Translations under genes and position numbers: made by a program
In this document: positions 60,077 to 64,000 of the stretch, in pieces
Position numbering within the stretch: the stretch's first letter is position 1
Layout of the letters: each line of letters opens with the position of its first letter
NCBI GenBank assembly: GCA_022561775.1
Contig: JADFQO010000008.1
Location: 1-64,000, forward strand
Direction: 5' to 3'
From: Myxococcales bacterium
Lineage (GTDB): Bacteria; Myxococcota_A; UBA9160; SMWR01
DNA: 64,000 nucleotides
The notes under the pieces: generated by a model
The model's database searches: none
Seen by the model: only the letters and a program-made list of their open reading frames with translations
Told to the model about the DNA's origin: nothing

Positions 60077-60892
60077 TTACTGCTCGTGCGCCCGAATATG
60101 GGCGGCTCGGACCTGTAGATAGGCACTGCGCAATGCCGCGTAGTAGTCGACTGACGATTCCTCGAGTGCCTTTATCGCGGCATCCCTGGCATCCAGTGTC
60201 GTGAAGCCGCCGCTGGCGCCGATCACGAGATTCGGCGCAGGCCCGACCAAATAGGTGAGGGGTTGAAGGAACAGGTCAACGATATCGCCGAATCCGTCGC
60301 GAATCGTATTGGGTCCAAAAATTGGTAACACCAGGTAAGGCCCGGTACCTACACCCAATCGCCCGAGCGTCTGCCCGAAGTCGGATTCGTGATGCTCCCA
60401 CCCCGCCTCGACTCCAACATCGAAGATGCCTCCGATCCCGAGGGTCGAGTTCAAAACGAACCGCCCGAGTGTCTTTGCGGCATCCTTGAAGCGGAGTTGC
60501 AGCAGGTCGTTGATCAGCGTCGAGGGCGCTTTGAGGTTGATGAAAGCGCGGCTGATGCCCCGCCTGGCGGGTTCGGGAACCACGAATCGGTACCCGCGGA
60601 TCATGGGATCGAAGACGCGCCGGCCCAGTACGCGATTGAAGGTCAGCAGTGCCCGATTCGCACCCTCAAAGGGATCGTTTGGCGCGGCCTCCTCACCAAA
60701 CTCGAACGCATCATCGAAGAGTTCGTCGTACTCGGGATCATCGATCGCCGAGCCCGACGAAGAGCTCCCTCCAGCAGGGACCACGCTGGCTTCCTGGACC
60801 GCCGGAGCGAACTCGGCACACGCGGGCAGCCCGGCGAGCAGTGCGAATCCGAGCCCAAGTAGTGCTGCCCGAAACTGGAAGGTCTTGCTCAT
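60077..60892 (-). CDS. mlaA: MlaA/VacJ family lipoprotein
   Basis: Lipobox LPACAEF; NDPFEGANRALLTFNRVL, LGRFVLNSTLGIGGIFDVG, GTGPYLVLPIFGPNTIRDGFG. Confidence 0.92.
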   Translation of the reverse strand: MSKTFQFRAALLGLGFALLAGLPACAEFAPAVQEASVVPAGGSSSSGSAIDDPEYDELFDDAFEFGEEAAPNDPFEGANRALLTFNRVLGRRVFDPMIRGYRFVVPEPARRGISRAFINLKAPSTLINDLLQLRFKDAAKTLGRFVLNSTLGIGGIFDVGVEAGWEHHESDFGQTLGRLGVGTGPYLVLPIFGPNTIRDGFGDIVDLFLQPLTYLVGPAPNLVIGASGGFTTLDARDAAIKALEESSVDYYAALRSAYLQVRAAHIRAHEQ

Positions 60893-61327
60893 CTCCCCTC
60901 CAATCCGGGGCAGATCTTCGGGCTGCTGGTCGAGGATGAGGCGCATAGGCCTACGAGGCGCCAGAACGCGAGTCTAGAGGGCGCGTCGGATCGGGGCCAG
61001 TCTCCCGCGGATCCCGCCAGCGCAGGTCCGGCCGGCGTTCCCCGTGGGAAATCAATTTTGCTGACAGCCGCAGCTCGGGTGGGGTAAGCTCCGGCGCGTC
61101 GGGAGTCTTCGCAACGGTTGATAACGATAAATCACCCCCCGAAGAGGACCCACTCCTCCCAGAAAGCGGACAGATGCAAGACGATTGCGTGCCCCGGGTG
61201 CAGCTCGTGCTCGTGATCCGGTGTTCATTGGGCACAGCGCCATCGGGGAGGCTGGTCGCGGCAGGCAATGTCGGTGGCCACCAAATGATAGAATCCCCCG
61301 CTCGCTCGGCTCCACGGAGGTAATCGA

Positions 61328-62515
61328 GTGGACATTTTCCAGAAGTGCGCTGATGCCGCGGAGTATTACGCGCAGATTCGAGATGCTGGGATCTATCCCT
61401 ATTACCGCGCCATTTCTTCCGGACAAAATCCGGTCGTCATGCACCGCGGCAAAGAACTCGTCATGCTGGGCTCGAACAACTATCTCGGACTCACCAACCA
61501 CCCCGAGGTGAAGGAAGCCGCTGCGATGGCCCTCGCCCTGTTCGGGACCGGGTGCGCGGGCTCGCGGCTGCTCAACGGCACACTCGACATCCACCTCGAA
61601 TTGGAAGAACGGCTCGCGAAGTTTCTGGGGAGAGAGGACGTGCTCACGTTCTCAACGGGTTTTCAGGTCAATCTCGGCGTTCTCTCGTGCTTGCTGCGGC
61701 GCTCGGACATCGCGTTGCTCGACGGCCTCAACCACGCGAGCATCATCGACGGCTGTCGGCTGGGTTTCGGCAAGACCTATAAATATCTGCACAACGACAT
61801 GGCCGACCTCGAGAAGAAGCTGGTCAACATCTCCGGCGAGAAGGGAACGATCATCGTCGTCGACGGCGTCTTCTCCATGGAAGGAGACACCGCAAAGCTT
61901 CCGGAAATCGTCGAACTAAAAAACCGCTACGGCGCGCGGCTGATGGTGGATGACGCCCACGGACTCGGCGTATTCGGCGATAACGGGCGTGGCACCCCCG
62001 AGCACTTCGGGCTCGAGGATGAAGTCGACCTCGTGATGGGTACCTTCTCGAAGTCCCTCGCGACGGTGGGCGGTTTCATCGCCGCACGTGCAGATGTCAT
62101 CGATTTCATCCGCCACGAGGCGCGGACCGCAATCTTCTCGGCAGCGCCGCCCCCGCCATCGGTCGCCGCGGCCATCAAGGCGTTGGAAATCATCGAGCGG
62201 GAGCCCGAACGCAGAAAGAACCTCTGGGAGAACGCTCGGTTCATGAAGCGCGAGCTCAAGACGCTCGGCTTCGATACCGGACAGTCCGAGTCCCCCGTGA
62301 TTCCGCTGGTGGTCGGAGAAGACGTCGCGGCATTCGTGATGACCCGGAAGCTCCAGGAGAGGGGCGTATTTGCAAATCCGGTGATTTCTCCGGCGGTCCC
62401 GAAGGGGCGGTCCATGATGCGAACGTCCTACATGGCGACGCATACCATGGAACACCTGGAGTTCGCCCTTGAAGCCTTCGCAGCGGTGGGCCGCGAGATG
62501 GGCATCATCCGCTAG
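61328..62515 (+). CDS. Alpha-oxoamine synthase (serine palmitoyltransferase/KBL/BioF-like)
   Basis: GSNNYLGLTNHPEV, DGVFSMEGDTAKLPEIV, VDDAHGLGVFGDNGRG, GTFSKSLATVGGF. Confidence 0.88.
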   Translation: MDIFQKCADAAEYYAQIRDAGIYPYYRAISSGQNPVVMHRGKELVMLGSNNYLGLTNHPEVKEAAAMALALFGTGCAGSRLLNGTLDIHLELEERLAKFLGREDVLTFSTGFQVNLGVLSCLLRRSDIALLDGLNHASIIDGCRLGFGKTYKYLHNDMADLEKKLVNISGEKGTIIVVDGVFSMEGDTAKLPEIVELKNRYGARLMVDDAHGLGVFGDNGRGTPEHFGLEDEVDLVMGTFSKSLATVGGFIAARADVIDFIRHEARTAIFSAAPPPPSVAAAIKALEIIEREPERRKNLWENARFMKRELKTLGFDTGQSESPVIPLVVGEDVAAFVMTRKLQERGVFANPVISPAVPKGRSMMRTSYMATHTMEHLEFALEAFAAVGREMGIIR

Positions 62516-62571
62516 CGGGCGAATTCTTCGAATTCGCTTTACGGCGCCGGGACCTATTGGTCCCGGCTAGC
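62512..62571 (+). repeat. Two-hairpin repeat, copy A11
   Basis: gctagcgggcgaattcttcgaattcgctttacggcgccgggacctattggtcccggctag, starting at the stop codon of the oxoamine synthase. Confidence 0.9.
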
Positions 62572-62612
62572 CGAGCCCGACCCGCGCGCTCTCGCCCCAA
62601 GGGATCTCCAGA

Positions 62613-63692
62613 CTAATCGCCCCCGGCGGGCGTCGGCTTGTCGTGCTCATCCTCGATTTCGCCGACGATCTCTTCGAGAACGTCTTCGAGAGTGCAGACC
62701 CCGAGTACCGGGCCGTCATCCTTGCGAATGATCGCGAGGTGCTGGCGCCCGCTGCGAAATTGCCGAAGCGCATCGACGATGGGCAGATCCGGGTCGAACT
62801 GCGTCGCGGGCCGGATCGCATCGCGCATCACCACCACGCGGTCCCGCGCGTAGAGGTGAAACAGATCCTTGGCATGGAGAATTCCGACAATGTGATCCAG
62901 GCTTTCCTCATAGACCGGAAGTCTCGTGAAGCCGGACTCTCGCAACAGATCGAGCAGATCGTCAGGATCGATCTCATTCGGAACCGCGGTCACCTCCTCG
63001 CGCGGAATCAGGACGTCGCGGACGCGGGTTCGACTCAGGCGGAAGACGTTTCCGAGGATCCGCCCTGAGTACGGGCGAATCACACCAGCCGCGCTCGACT
63101 CCGATACGAGTAGCGAGAGTTCGTCCGAAGAGTGGACGGATTGAGCCTGCCCGGCTGGCTTCACCCCAAATGCCCTGACCAACGCATTACCCGCGCCGTT
63201 CATGAATGAGATGACCGGCCGGAATACGCGTCCAAAGACCAGCAATGGCCTCGAACAGGCGAGCGCCACCCGGCCGGGAAAGTCCAGGGCAAGAGCCTTG
63301 GGGGCAAGTTCACCCGCAACCACGTGGACAAAGATGATCACGGAGAACGCCGACACCAGCGCCAGCGAGTGAACGGCGACGGTCGATTCTACGCCGAACA
63401 CCGAGAGCATGGGCCGAATCAGTCCGGCCAGTGCAGGCTCGCCGATCCACCCCAGCCCGATACTGGCGAGCGTGATTCCGAGTTGGGTGGCCGCGATAGC
63501 ATCATCGAGATGCTCGATCGCCGTCTGGGTCGCGCGGGCGCCGCTTCGACCCTCGGCAACCCAGAGTTCGACCTGCGTGCGACGAACCGCAACCAGAGCG
63601 AATTCAGTAGCGACGAAAAAGGCGTTGGTGGCGACGAGTGCGACGACCCCGAGGAGACCGAGGAGCGAGAGCCCAATCCCTGGAGTGTCCAT
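62613..63692 (-). CDS. CNNM/CorC-HlyC family transporter with CBS domains
   Basis: DUF21-like N-terminus, VRDVLIPREEVTAVP, RLPVYEESLDHIVGILHAKDLF, VCTLEDVLEEIVGEIEDEHD. Confidence 0.92.
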   Translation of the reverse strand: MDTPGIGLSLLGLLGVVALVATNAFFVATEFALVAVRRTQVELWVAEGRSGARATQTAIEHLDDAIAATQLGITLASIGLGWIGEPALAGLIRPMLSVFGVESTVAVHSLALVSAFSVIIFVHVVAGELAPKALALDFPGRVALACSRPLLVFGRVFRPVISFMNGAGNALVRAFGVKPAGQAQSVHSSDELSLLVSESSAAGVIRPYSGRILGNVFRLSRTRVRDVLIPREEVTAVPNEIDPDDLLDLLRESGFTRLPVYEESLDHIVGILHAKDLFHLYARDRVVVMRDAIRPATQFDPDLPIVDALRQFRSGRQHLAIIRKDDGPVLGVCTLEDVLEEIVGEIEDEHDKPTPAGGD

Positions 63693-63735
63693 TCACCCTC
63701 CGCTCGAGAGAAAAATCATTATAGGAGGTTCATGG

Positions 63736-64000
63736 CTAATCGCGCGGTCGATTGATGGCCTCCCGGCCCGCGAGGTCGTCCACGAACTGTCGGGCAGTTC
63801 GCCCCGATCGACTCGAGCGGCGAAGCGCCCAGCGAAGAGCGGCCTGCTTCACTTCTTCGGGCGGCGTCCGAAGGTCCGCTTTCTTCGCGTAGTGGTCGAC
63901 GATCGAGAGATAGGTGCTCTGGTCGAAGCTGTAGAAGCCGAGCACGAGTCCGAAGCGATCGGAAAGCGCCAGTTTTTCGTCGATCGTCTCGCCGAGTTGG
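63736..64000 (-). CDS. C-terminal end of a DUF815-type AAA ATPase (runs off the window)
   Basis: SDRFGLVLGFYSFDQSTYLSIVDHYAKK readable to the window edge. Confidence 0.75.
   Translation of the reverse strand, partial: QLGETIDEKLALSDRFGLVLGFYSFDQSTYLSIVDHYAKKADLRTPPEEVKQAALRWALRRSSRSGRTARQFVDDLAGREAINRPRD

Noticed and set aside
23654-62571. CRISPR array
   Set aside because: The repeats are dispersed singly or in pairs, in both orientations, without regular spacers, and no cas genes are present.

Overview
GC-rich bacterial window that looks like a composite of unrelated DNA. Positions 1 to about 1.67 kb hold one ORF that joins three unrelated protein pieces in frame: an actinobacterial-type glycosyltransferase, a GntP-like permease fragment and a Gfo/Idh/MocA oxidoreductase. 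About 1.8-9.95 kb is a compact leftward arginine operon (argR-argG-X-argC-argD-argF'-argB-argE'). Its transcarbamylase is of the N-acetyl/N-succinylornithine type, it carries an uncharacterised P-loop protein X, and paired ARG-box-like sites sit upstream of argR. About 10.16 kb to the end looks like ordinary chromosome of a deltaproteobacterial/Myxococcota-like organism: ileS (3' end truncated at the join), acyl-CoA dehydrogenase, class III ADH, an autotransporter, EAL and PilZ proteins, Sco1, DUF2330 plus an RnfD-like protein, a PBP, Nfu, two MoeA genes plus a zinc-ribbon kinase, DHH, MaoC, NadE, cold-shock, DsbA, a queuosine-salvage-like protein, a lipid kinase, aconitase, RND/MlaC/MlaA lipid-transport genes, an oxoamine synthase and CorC. 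The strongest candidates for something undescribed are: (1) a modular two-hairpin repeat family (at least 14 copies, all at >23.6 kb) with compensatory stem changes, often placed at stop codons; (2) unknown gene X inside the arginine operon; (3) a 34-aa strongly basic ORF with a good Shine-Dalgarno at 26192-26296, below the ORF-track size cutoff. No tRNA, rRNA, transposase or CRISPR array was recognised. All assignments come from reading motifs by eye; no searches were run.
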